The notes beneath the pieces were generated by a model that did not search any database, had not been told where the DNA came from, and worked only from the letters and a program-made list of their open reading frames with translations. Both the position numbers and the translations under genes were made by a program. A stretch of 64,000 nucleotides of DNA, taken from Panorpa germanica (lineage: Eukaryota > Arthropoda > Insecta > Mecoptera > Panorpidae). The stretch lies in the NCBI GenBank assembly GCA_963678705.1, contig OY783216.1:15082596-15146595 (forward strand), written 5' to 3'. Positions 35,575 through 45,388 of the stretch are shown here, piece by piece (position 1 is the first letter of the stretch; each line of letters opens with the position of its first letter).

Positions 35575-36002
35575 CTTGCTTAGGTGATAAACTCGTACTT
35601 GTATGTTAGATGAAACGTGGATGACAAAACTAATCCAGCTTAATCCAGCAACTTAGCAATTTTTTAATAAATTGGTACTTGTAGATAATAATAATAGAAT
35701 TGTACCTTGATGAGTAAAAAAGTATTTTACTTTCTTCCAGCTTCCTTACACCCCTTTCCGTATAATAAATTTCTTGAACAATTTTTCTTGAAATGTGAAC
35801 ATGTAGTATCCAAAATATATGTGAATCCGCTTAAATCAAACGTTGCATTACCCCATCGATGTCAATTGATGACTTGCCAGGCCGCCATAGGGTAAATGTA
35901 AAGAAATAGCTTGCACATGTGCCGATTACTACACAGACGTAACCTCAAAACACCACGAATTCACACGCGGTTAATAATGGTTTGTAAGACCAAATTTGTT
36001 TT

Positions 36003-36018
36003 AATTCTCGAAGGACCA
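36003..36018 (-). promoter_or_regulatory. BEL primer-binding site
   Basis: On the minus strand TGGTCCTTCGAGAATT begins 8 bp inside the 5' LTR edge. The same TGGTCC start occurs just inside the other BEL-like LTRs here (10627, 42318 and 51258), so they probably share a primer tRNA. I cannot assign that tRNA with confidence. Confidence 0.65.
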
Positions 36019-36026
36019 GCTTCGCA

Positions 36027-36335
36027 TGTACGAAATAAAACCATGCGAGTATTTGTAGATTGAATAATTATTCAATTGTTTAATGATAAAATAATTTTAC
36101 ACTTTTTAATATAAATTTAACCACAAATTCTTGTAATATAAAATGGTTGCGAATCATGCTACGACAGTGCAAAAGCCAAAACACGACTGACTCGATTGCC
36201 ATACGGCTGTAGCGTGCACAGCAGTCGTCGTTGTGTTGCCCTGAGTAAGATTTCTACCAGAGACAACAATACAATATTATACTAGAATGTCAACAGAGAC
36301 ACATCTTATGTTCTGTGCTAATTTTGTACTGAACA
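36027..36335 (-). repeat. 5' LTR of the complete BEL/Pao
   Basis: 309 bp, same as 29890-30198. A plus-strand frame that seems to start at 36287 inside this LTR is only a chance in-frame fusion with the interrupted exonuclease fragment beyond 36340. Confidence 0.93.
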
Positions 36336-36340
36336 ATTTG

Positions 36341-36705
36341 ATTACATTTTGTTATCAGTCGCAGAGTAGATTAGACATTGGGATTGAATTTGTTGATCAA
36401 CCAGTGTTGAAAAGTTCAATTGCGATTAATAATGCAGCAGCAATTGTGTTCTTTGACTTAGAATTAACTGATTTTGGAAAAGCCAGTGAAACAATTCAGA
36501 TTGCAGCAAAATACAACGACTCAGAATATAATGTTTACATTTAACGACAAGAGGAATACCACCGAGTGCATCTGCAGTTAATGGTCTTACAACTAATGGA
36601 GGAAAATTATTTTTACAATCTGCTAAAGTTGACACTGTGTCTATTACCTTGGCTACAAAAGGATTTCTATCCTTCATAAAATTAACAAAAATAATTTTTT
36701 GTTGA
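36341..36705 (+). pseudogene. DEDDh-type exonuclease fragment (right of BEL)
   Basis: About 120 codons with one small frame change near 36542. The stretch IVFFDLELTDFGKASETIQI is an Exo I motif (family pattern vxFDLETTGF), retaining the Asp and Glu metal ligands but with Thr-Gly changed to Leu-Thr-Asp. It is followed by IAAKYNDSEYNVYI and GIPPSASAVNGLTTNGGKLF, matching the family's xxxPTKxISPxASxVxGLT segment. The later His-Asp (Exo III) motif is missing because a stop arrives at 36703. In insects this domain occurs in proteins that also carry the Mutator-like region seen at 29640-29889, so both pieces were probably one gene before the BEL insertion. Confidence 0.68.
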
Positions 36706-36752
36706 AATATGTTATGTTATGTTAATAAATTATTAAAGTGTTAATAAATATT

Positions 36753-37262
36753 TGCAAGCAATGAATTTGAGTTGATGAAATTCTGGTGTCTGTAGTATTA
36801 TAATTAGTTGTAATGTTACTAAACTCCGTGCATTAATTTAATTCGTTTATTTAATTTTGTTTTGGAGAAAATGGACATTTTCTAAGTTACTGCAAAACCC
36901 TGTTCATATGCAAGCAATGAATTTGAGTTGGGGGAATTCTGATGTCTGTAGTTTTTTAATTAGTATACCTGTCGTCAATAAATTTGTATTTATTTAATTA
37001 GTTGTAGTGTAACTAAACTCCGTGCATAAATTTAATCCGTTTATTTTAACTTGTTTTGGAGAAAATGGACATTTTCTAAGTTACTGCAAACCCTGTTCAT
37101 ATGCAAGCAATGAATTTGAGTTAGGGCAATTCTGATGTCTGTAGTTTTTTAATTAGTATACCTGCCGTCAATAAATTTGTTAGTTGTAATGTTATTAAGC
37201 TCCGTGAAATAATTTATTCCGTTTATTTTATTTTGTTTACTGAGAAAATTAACATTTGCCAT
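36753..37262. repeat. Three tandem copies of a 155-192 bp repeat
   Basis: Copies start TGCAAGCAATGAATTTGAGTT at 36753, 36909 and 37102 and share 'ctccgtgca', 'tttggagaaaatggacattttctaagttactgcaaa'. Copies 2 and 3 carry an extra 'tatacctgtcgtcaataaatttg'-like block. They follow the exonuclease remnant and may be its 3' untranslated or terminal sequence. Confidence 0.85.
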
Positions 37263-39560
37263 GTGTGCAATAAACACTTTTTGACCGATTCAAATATATG
37301 GTATTTATACCATATTATTATTATTAATATTTATGTTTTTTATTTTTTTTCGTACACATTGTAAACTCTTTATTTAAATAGAAAACATAATACACTTGTA
37401 AATATTAAATTCAACAAGTGTATAGTCTTTTGCGCAAATGTCAGTCGGACACCACTAGTACTTACTGCTCAATTTCGAACTTTTCGCTAACTTCAGCGAC
37501 GTTGTTGCAAGAGCCTCGTATAAAAAATATATGACGTATTGTCTCATATCTTGTCTCTATGACAATAGAAATTATAGATACAATTCACTAAAAAATATTT
37601 CTTCTACTTCACTTAACACTTGAAGTTTATCCATGGCTAATTTTGAGGAAAATATTAACTAGACTGGCCTGTGTATCAGATTTAGCACCAAACTGAAAAT
37701 ATTTTATACTATTGCACACGTATTTTGAACTATAGTTTTAATTACAAAAGTACGGCGGCACTCATGTTTAAAAGAGATTATAAACGCCGTATAAATCTAC
37801 GACACCATATTACGTGCATTTACTGCTCTAGAATATATCAGAAAATAAACAGCTTATAATAATAATAATACTTCAATAATTACGAGTATTTATAAGTCAA
37901 AATCAATTCATATTTTATTAATATTAGTACACGCTTTAATACACTCTATCATGAAATGAAGGTTCTACTTTAATATTTATTTACAATTGTTTTGTGGGTT
38001 ATAAAAGTGCATATATATATCAGCGATACGCTTATAACGAAATAGTAAACACAACGGGTCATGTCATGTACAAATATGCATGTATTCCTATCATAATAAA
38101 CTGTGCTAATGTAAAGACACCGTACTGAAAATGTCAAAGGTTGTAAGAAGTCAGTTACAGTGTGAGAGAACTTCAGCTGCGCCCTACTACTTTTATAGTA
38201 GGGCGTATTGCAGTTGTTTCGTATTGGCACACTTTATCATGAGATGAAGGTTTTACCTAAATATTTGACAATACACCACTGCTGTTAAACTAATAAAAGT
38301 GCATATTATATACGTTCTAATTGTTTGCCTCCTTCAACGATCCGTTGTTAGAGTTCTGTAAGCAATTGTAAGTCTTCATACGGCTACGTGCAGAACGTGG
38401 AGCGGTACTTTGTTCCAAGTACGTATGATTTCAGTGCAAATGTGTGCGAGTAGTATTCACGAAGAATTTATTATTTATTTATTAGGTAATAGCATTTTAA
38501 GTTTTTAAGCAAACATTCGACCGTAATTAAAAATACTACGTTTTATAAAACTCAGGTTGAAATTGACCATGTCCGTTGACCATCCATAAACTTTTTTATT
38601 ATTTTATTTTTTTAAGTAAGTAAATTAAATTTTATTAAATAAGTCATTTATTTGAAAAGATTTATGTTATAAGTAGAATACTGTATCATTACAACTTAAG
38701 AAGGGCACCTTTTCGGAAAGGTGCGCCATCTATGTACGGATAAATATTATGATAATATTATAAATATAAGATCCTATATTATAATGTCCCAGGTGTATAT
38801 TTATATTCTTATAGTCTTATATTCTTATATACTTATATGTTTATATGTTTGGTTCGAATTTTGTATGGTAGCTCGAAAACGGCTTTAGGGAAGTTTCTGA
38901 AAATTTCCTATTTCGTATAGAATAAAATTCTAAGACTTTAAGCGTCCCCAGATTTTTCACTGAATTTCCTGGAAACCCGTAATTTTGGAAAAACTGGAAA
39001 AAAATTGGGCCTTTTTTGCTTTACTTCTTTTAATTCGTAATAGATAGAAAGTGGAAATTTTGCATTAGTATTAGGGTATTCAATGCTGACATTTCTCAAA
39101 AATAAGAAATTAAAAATTGAAAAAGGGGGGGTTGTAGAAATTCGGGGGCCCGATAGGGTACTTTCGTGAAAAATTATATTCTGGATTCTAGAATAATTAT
39201 GTATATTATTATTAAAAGAAAATTTAAAATTTCAAAAATTCATTTAAGGGCACAGGGGCAGTATTTGCCGAGTGCAAAAATTGTGCTAGAAAGTTGAAAT
39301 TTGGTATATAGGCCAACCTTGGTAACTTATTTACGAACCGAATAAAAAAAATTCCAAATTTTAAACAAAAGTTAGTCAAATAACGCATAAATTGAAAATA
39401 TTTTTTATTTTGATATAAAAAATATATTTTCTTAGTCAGTTTGTATGAAAAATTAATTATTATTATATGTAAAATTAATATAGGACGAGTTTATTTATTA
39501 TTTCAATTTAAAAATGGAATTAAATTATGACATGAAATTCAAGCCACACACAAAAAACAA
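37263..39560. other. No gene seen; minor repeats
   Basis: AT-rich. A degenerate duplication links 37935-38020 and 38230-38320 ('tatcatgaaatgaaggtt', 'ataaaagtgcatat'). Between them lies the hairpin GCCCTACTACTTTTATAGTAGGGC (about 38180-38203). From about 38700 to 39480 the sequence is low in coding signal, with runs such as 'ttcctggaaacccg' that look like an old dispersed repeat. Confidence 0.45.
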
Positions 39561-40497
39561 ACGTCGCTTCCTCCGTCCAATCGCTGCCCTCTTTCCATTC
39601 GTTTCCTTTTCTTTCACCTCTCCTCGCCTCCAACTCCACCACCAGCGGTAGGTGATCCGAGTCCACCCTCTCTTCCACTTTCATTCTTTCTACCTTCTGT
39701 CCTCCTCTTAGCGTTGTCACCACGTAGTCGATTACTGTATCCCCTCTGCTTCCCACATAGGTATATTCTCCTTCTTCATCTCCTTCTTTGTTCCCATTTA
39801 GTACTATCCATCCTTGTTCTTCTAGCATTTCCATTAGTTCTTTTCCCTCGGCGTTTATTGTTTTGTCTTTCGTTGTTCTTTTCTTTTTTCTATTCCCCCA
39901 TATTTCGTCCACCTCTCCCACCTCCCCAATTCTCGCGTTGAAATCCCCTCCAATTAATAGGTTTTCCTGTTTCTCATCCTTAATTAATTCTTTTATTTCT
40001 TTCATTGTTTCTTTTATATTACCTTTACTGTATATTGTTACAATTTCCCATGTCTCTTCTTCCAGTTTTATCGTCCTCCTTACTGCTGTTTCTCTTCTGT
40101 CTGGTACCTTCTCCTCTTTTAGCACCCTACGTACCTCCATTATAATTCCACCTCTTGCCCTCCCTTTCTTATGCTCCTTAACAGCACCTTGGCACACCCA
40201 TCTGTAGTTTTTCGGTAGTTTGTCTTCCCATTCTTCCCATTCTTTGCTTTCCAGCCATGTTTCCACCATCCCAATCACATCCCAACCTTTGATGAATCTC
40301 CAGAAATCCTTATCTTTTCTTTTTATACCCGCCACGTTCCAGAAACCTATCTTTATCCTCTTTTTTATTTCTCTTCTTTTCTCTCTCCCACTTTTACCCC
40401 TCTCTTTACTTTCCCACAACTCCTTCACCATTTTTCCGAAATTCCCCCTTTTCCAGTTCTTTGTTTTTTTCATTCCATATATACTGCGTTCCTTCAC
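39520..40497 (-). pseudogene. LINE ORF2, endonuclease domain only
   Basis: Starts with a basic leader and continues as an AP-like endonuclease (exonuclease-endonuclease-phosphatase fold): IGFWNVAGI near residue 52, Glu in MVETWL, GGDFNARIG in the middle, and the catalytic SDHLPLVVEL near the end. After about residue 310 the LINE sequence stops (break near 39562) and 14 unrelated residues precede the stop. The reverse transcriptase that should follow is absent. The frame overlaps the end of ORF1 by about 90 bp, as in several LINE clades. Confidence 0.85.
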
Positions 40498-41345
40498 ACC
40501 ATACTTTTTTGTACCCGACCTTCACATCCTTTTTCCCCTCCTCTCTTTTCTTTTTTGCCCATTGTCTCAATTGCCACTGCACCTCTCTCTCCTTGTACGT
40601 CAAGTCGTCCTTTATGTACACATCCGTGCCCCTCAGTGTACTTTTTTTTTCCATTATCTTTCTCTTCTTCTCTTCGCCCTCACATCTCGCTATCACTATT
40701 CCCTTTTCTTTTCCCACCGTGAACGCTTTTGTTATTCTTACTTCTTCCTTCAATTCTTTTTGTATCCACTCTTCCACTTCTTTCCTCAGTTCCGCGCCCA
40801 TTTTGCTTGTTTTTACACCCCTTATAACTATGTTCTCCCTCTTCTCGCGCTTCCTGGCCATTTCCTGTTCTTTTTCCAGCTCCTCCACCTTTTCTCTAAC
40901 TTCTTTCTCTGTTTCTTCCTTTTTCTTTTCTTCTTCTTTCTTTTCTTCTTTTTCCTCTTCCTTCTCTTTTTCCAACCTCCTCCTAAGATCTTCCCTTTCC
41001 TTGCGCGATTCTTCGATGAATGTCTTGAATTCTTCTTCCATCTTTTTTAATCTTTCCCTTATTTCCTTCATTTTTTCTTGCATTTCTTTTTCTGTTTGAA
41101 TCATCCTTTTAATTTTTTCCTCTGTTCCGTCCTCCTTCTTCTCATCCTGCTCCCTCCTCGTCTTCATTCCCCCAGGCATTTTTGTTATTTTATGTAAATA
41201 ACTTCTTGTTAAACTATTTCTTTTCACTAAAAATAACAAATTCCACAACAAAAAAAAAACTGAACCTTTTGTTTTTTTACTGAACAATAGCAACAATTTT
41301 AAATCTGCAAGCGATTCTCGGAACCCGTCCTCACTGCAGCACGAT
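39562..41345 (-). mobile_element. LINE fragment, 5' end kept and 3' end lost
   Basis: The strong strand bias (pyrimidine-rich on plus) starts near 41345 and ends abruptly near 39562, inside ORF2. LINE copies are usually truncated at the 5' end, so loss of the 3' end here suggests a later deletion or recombination. The clade is not certain. The charged ORF1 and the ORF1/ORF2 overlap do not by themselves separate R1/Jockey-type from L1-type. Confidence 0.8.
40406..41179 (-). CDS. LINE ORF1, coiled-coil RNA-binding-type protein
   Basis: 257 codons from the Met at 41179. An in-frame extension to 41296 starts with hydrophobic residues that do not fit the protein. Residues 1-125 are almost wholly Glu/Lys/Arg and form a predicted long coiled coil. 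A conserved ENIVIRGVK motif follows, as in L1-like ORF1 proteins (xNIVIxGxxE), and then a basic domain with RCEGEEKKRKIM and YIKDDLTYKEREVQW. This suits an RNA-binding ORF1 that coats the LINE transcript. The frame is intact, but with ORF2 truncated the copy cannot retrotranspose itself. Confidence 0.75.
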   Translation of the reverse strand: MPGGMKTRREQDEKKEDGTEEKIKRMIQTEKEMQEKMKEIRERLKKMEEEFKTFIEESRKEREDLRRRLEKEKEEEKEEKKEEEKKKEETEKEVREKVEELEKEQEMARKREKRENIVIRGVKTSKMGAELRKEVEEWIQKELKEEVRITKAFTVGKEKGIVIARCEGEEKKRKIMEKKSTLRGTDVYIKDDLTYKEREVQWQLRQWAKKKREEGKKDVKVGYKKVWCEGTQYIWNEKNKELEKGEFRKNGEGVVGK

Positions 41346-42122
41346 CAAACTGTCCCGTTTATTTGTTTTTCTATTTGAATGTTTACTTAAAATGATTGCA
41401 TATTACATGCACATATTTAAGGTTTTGGCAATTATTTAGATTAGCCAGTCATTTGCTTTGAAAGTTTAAAAAAAAAAACTGCACTCTTGTATGTTTTATG
41501 GCGCTTTTAATATAGTCAAAAGATGTGCAAATCACTAACTAATATTTATTATACACTTTTTACATAATTTTTAAATATTTTATAAAAGACTTTTTAATAA
41601 AAAAGAAACAGTATTTATGTTTAAAGTTGACCATAGTGAAAATGACGTCATATTTCACATGTATATTGAAATATATATAACGCCATTTTCAATTACATAT
41701 ACATATATCTTACATATATGTGGAATAAAGTAATTTTATTATTAACCTTAAAATAAAAATTTCATTTTTATTCATTATTATTATCTATTTCTAAATAAAA
41801 TGTGATATAATGATTATTTGGTGAATTGTACATGCTTTGACCATACGACAAGTGACATAAAACATACAAAAGTGCAGTAGTTTTATTACAACTTTCAAAT
41901 AAAATAAAAAATATCATACTCAATACGCAAAAGAAACTTTGATATTTGTTAATTTAAGAACACACATTTTATTCCTTTAAGCAGCAAAATGTTGCCAAAC
42001 TTATTTATTTCAACATATTTGTCAAATTATAAATTATTTATTGTTTTATGACAAATTCATTTATATTTGCGCCACCAGAAATCTCTTTTATCAACCAGAC
42101 TATAAGTGGTCAAGGGGTTAAG
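41346..42122. other. No gene seen
   Basis: AT-rich sequence without repeats or frames that I can assign. Confidence 0.5.
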
Positions 42123-42660
42123 TGTTAATTATTGGTACAGGTGGTTAAGTGTTAATTATTGGTATTATTATTAAACTTGTGAATTTTATATGATCAATAA
42201 AACAAGTGAATTGTTAACTTAAAATTTAAGTGAAGATCTTTATTATTCTGTGCTTGCCCCTCAAAAATTGTCAACCAAGCGTAGTGCTGAAAATACGAAC
42301 GGTCTGCTTATTAACATTTGGTCCTTAGAACCGGATTTTGGAGCTAAAAATTAATTCATCCTAAACCAGCACATCAGTACATAAGGTCTCAGCAGAACAT
42401 CCATCTACATTTAGTCCCGGTCGAGTCGGATGCTCGATTTTAAATCATATTACAATTGATCGAAGACCAGCGCATCATCCAACACGATATCATCAGGACA
42501 AGCATCTACATCAGGTCCTTCGAGCTAAAAAGCGGATGTCTTCGGATCACTTCATCAGAGCCGCACCGCACAGAAGATCTTCAACCAGATATCCACCTCA
42601 TCACACAAAGGACACCACTAAGTCTTCATCAGCAACGACGCTAGATTCAGATCACCCCTG
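42123..42660 (+). mobile_element. BEL/Pao-like LTR plus leader, body missing
   Basis: A putative LTR 42123-42316 (or from 42150, because the opening TGTTAATTATTGGTA occurs twice) ends CTTATTAACA. TTTGGTCCTTAGAACCGGAT follows directly, which is a BEL-style primer-binding site. About 340 bp of less AT-rich, CATC-rich leader comes next, of the kind that precedes gag in BEL elements. After about 42700 coding sequence is absent and no second LTR was found, so only the 5' end remains. Confidence 0.6.
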
Positions 42661-43759
42661 AGCACATCCACGCTGCAATCTGACTTTATTGGTAAATAGT
42701 TCTTTCCTTTTTTCTAAATCCTTTTCTATTAATGTTGCATCTGCATCAAATAAGAAGCATTTTCACAGTATTCACTTTAATCTCGCGCAATTAATAATTT
42801 CTTTAATTAAAATATTGAATTTGACTATTTTTGTGACTTTGAATTGTAGCCCGATACAATCTGTAATTGTATTCGTATTTTGTGAATGCCACTTCTTAGA
42901 ATGATTAATGGCTCTTTGCGTCTAATTATAAATCATTCACAATCCACAAGTAAGCATTTCTCAAAATATAGATCTTCTAATACTGCATCTTATGTCCACC
43001 GGCGACAGATCGTTTAGATTTTACTATTTTTGGATGCATACTACTTTAACACTGTACGACATTTTTAATGCGATCAGTTTTTATCGCTAAAGTTAAATAT
43101 TTCTACGAACCAGACACCCCTGCAAGTAAAAAATTCATACGACCAACTCCGATGATTACGTCATCAATCCACATCACATAATATTACTGTAACTTAAATA
43201 TCTTTTACCCCTGTAAAATATTCAGAGTACCAGTAATTCACCCGCTCAAGTATTATATCTGCACATGTAGATTGTAATCTATACGCGAACATCCACACAC
43301 AAATTATTGCATCTTCAATAGATTGTAATAATTGTTCAAATATACACATTATTTGTGGTATACAAATGTACAAATACGCATTGATATTTGCTACAAAGAG
43401 CAATAAAACTACGATAATTATATTAACACCCACAATAGTTAGAACACGTCTAGTTACAAACATAAAAATATCATTTATTTTATGTCAACACATTCATCAC
43501 TTGAATTAAAATCAGTAATCCATGCTCACATCACACATACACATTTTAGCCGTAAGTAAGACAACCTACTGTTAAGAGTCATATCTCCATATGATTTACT
43601 TATGAGCATAAATAGGAGCACCATTTGCATTACATAAAATAGCTAATACAATTATTTAGTTTAAGATTTTTAATAATAAATTTTTGTTCTAATTTATTCA
43701 TAATTGTAACTTCGGTAATCTATTTACCAATACCCGAAAAAACAATTCCATTCAAGAAT
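42661..43759. other. No gene seen
   Basis: AT-rich sequence. The short minus-strand hydrophobic frame at 43194-43463 has no supporting motif. Confidence 0.45.
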
Positions 43760-44247
43760 TGCCTTGATACGTCACTTCTTTTATGAATGGCAAAGTAAAA
43801 GGTATGTCCAAACTGCACTCATTTATGGGTGAATACATTTTTCGTTCATTTGTCTTTTCCGTATTTGTGTGATTGGATGTGGAAATCAATGCAGAATCTA
43901 AAACGTTTTGTTTGGATTTGTGATCACTTATGTCATGCTTTACAGAAGTATGGTGTGGGTCTAAATTATTACTGTCTGTTTCCTTAGGTAGGATTACAGA
44001 TGGTAGTAATTCCGAATGAGATACAGCTTAAGTATTACAAGTGTATATACTTTGTGTGATTGACTTAGGTTTATCACATTCTGATAGCACTCATGTCCAT
44101 AAAGATGAGTAACATTCCAAAGCGTGTTTTGTATTCTTGAATGTAGCTTGAGCTATGTCTGTTAGATAGATCTCTAACAAATGTAGCTCATTAGGTTCAT
44201 TAAATATATCTTGACAGTGCAATTTATGTAAACAAGCCCACATCTAC
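43760..44247 (-). pseudogene. Decayed coding sequence of about 160 codons, unrecognised
   Basis: One minus-strand frame stays coding-like from 44242 to 43757 with only two internal stops (near 44092 and 44030). It reads WACLHKLHCQDIFNEPNELH, then a helical stretch to SSLW, then LPSVILPKETDSNNL and a polar region to IPFTLPFIKE. Its composition is less AT-biased than the flanks. I do not recognise the family. It may be an exon of a degraded host gene or transposon protein. Confidence 0.35.
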
Positions 44248-44576
44248 AAAAATTTTACAAATTATTTATCTGTACAATAGCTATAAGAATTCTTTTCAAA
44301 ATTAACTAAATCATTGTTAACACTCGGTAACCTTGGTTCTAATTTAAAAAGAATAGTTCTTTTATACTGCTAAACTTAACCTAACGACTATTCAATTTAA
44401 TTTATTTGTTTCAAAAATATTTTATTTTTATCATTAAAATTTTTAAAATTTGTTCAAGTACCCAGCAAATAAATTTTGTAAAGATTGTAACAACATTTTT
44501 GTAATTTATATATTAGATATTACAATATTAATTCATTAACAAATCAATTGATTCGTTCTACTATATAGGCTCATAG
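44248..44576. other. No gene seen
   Basis: AT-rich sequence up to the first satellite monomer. Confidence 0.5.
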
Positions 44577-45070
44577 GTAATAAAAATACACAGTTGGTAC
44601 TGCAAGTATAAAAAATATAAAAGTTAATAATAATTTCAATTTCATAAAAAATATGCATCACTTGTGTGAACGAATGTGCATGTTAAAGAAAAGAAAAATT
44701 ATTTACTTATTTTAACCATATATTTGTATGTAAAAATTAATTTTTTTGTATAAATTTCAATTTATACCCCACTCTAAAGTTATTTCAAAGTAACAGAAAT
44801 GTATATATTTATTTTAAATTAAATTTTTTCACTTCATTCACTATTATATTAGAGTAGAAAAAACAAAGTTAATACTACAGCAAGTATAAAATATATTAAA
44901 GTTAATAACAATTTTAATTTCATAATTATATATAGACCCACTTGTGTGAACAAATGTGCATGTTAAAATAAAAAAAAAATTATTTACTAACTTTTAACTA
45001 TATATTTGTATGTTAAAGTTTGTATTTTGTATAGAATTTCACTTTATCACCCACTCTTAAGGTATTTTAA
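44577..45070. repeat. Satellite array, left part
   Basis: Nearly two monomers of the satellite that fills 55936-64000. They share 'acagttggtactgcaagtataaaaaat', 'cacttgtgtgaac.aatgtgcatgtta', 'accatatatttgtatgt' and 'actctaaagttattt.aaagtaacagaaatg'. The array breaks off at the TTAA (45067-45070) that is the left target copy of the piggyBac insertion. Confidence 0.9.
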
Positions 45071-45388
45071 CCCCTTATGTTAATTACCGGGTACCCGGGT
45101 ACCCATCGCGATGTATTAGTATGAATAACTCAAAAAAAAAAAAAAAAATTTATTTTGTGCTCTCGGATCGTTCATTTTTAACTTAAAAGGAAGCTAGTTG
45201 TGAGTGCATTTAATTTATTTAAAAACAACTTTTCTTTTAAATAAGTTTAAACTTTGGCCATCGCCCCATTGGCAACCGGGTACCCACAGTAGAAAGCATA
45301 GGAAATAAATACAAATGGTTTCTATAAATGCATGCGACTAACTTTTATTAAAAAAATAAATATTACAGTTTTCTTTATCATTTGTGAC

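Larger units (their letters stand above)
29890..36335 (-). mobile_element. Complete BEL/Pao LTR retrotransposon
   Basis: 309-bp LTRs at both ends look identical by eye and have TGTACG...GAACA termini. A perfect 5-bp ATTTG target duplication (29885-29889 and 36336-36340) and a single uninterrupted polyprotein frame on the minus strand complete the element. At 6446 bp it has the normal length for an autonomous BEL/Pao. Identical LTRs imply recent insertion, because both are copied from one template at integration. Confidence 0.95.

Noticed and set aside
36287-36544. Plus-strand frame starting in the BEL LTR
   Set aside because: The first 17 codons are LTR sequence fused by chance to the interrupted exonuclease fragment. 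The duplicated ATTTG shows the junction.
39714-41099. Long Ser/Phe/Leu-rich plus-strand frames
   Set aside because: They mirror the Glu/Lys-rich LINE ORFs on the minus strand. The minus strand has recognisable endonuclease motifs; the plus strand has none.
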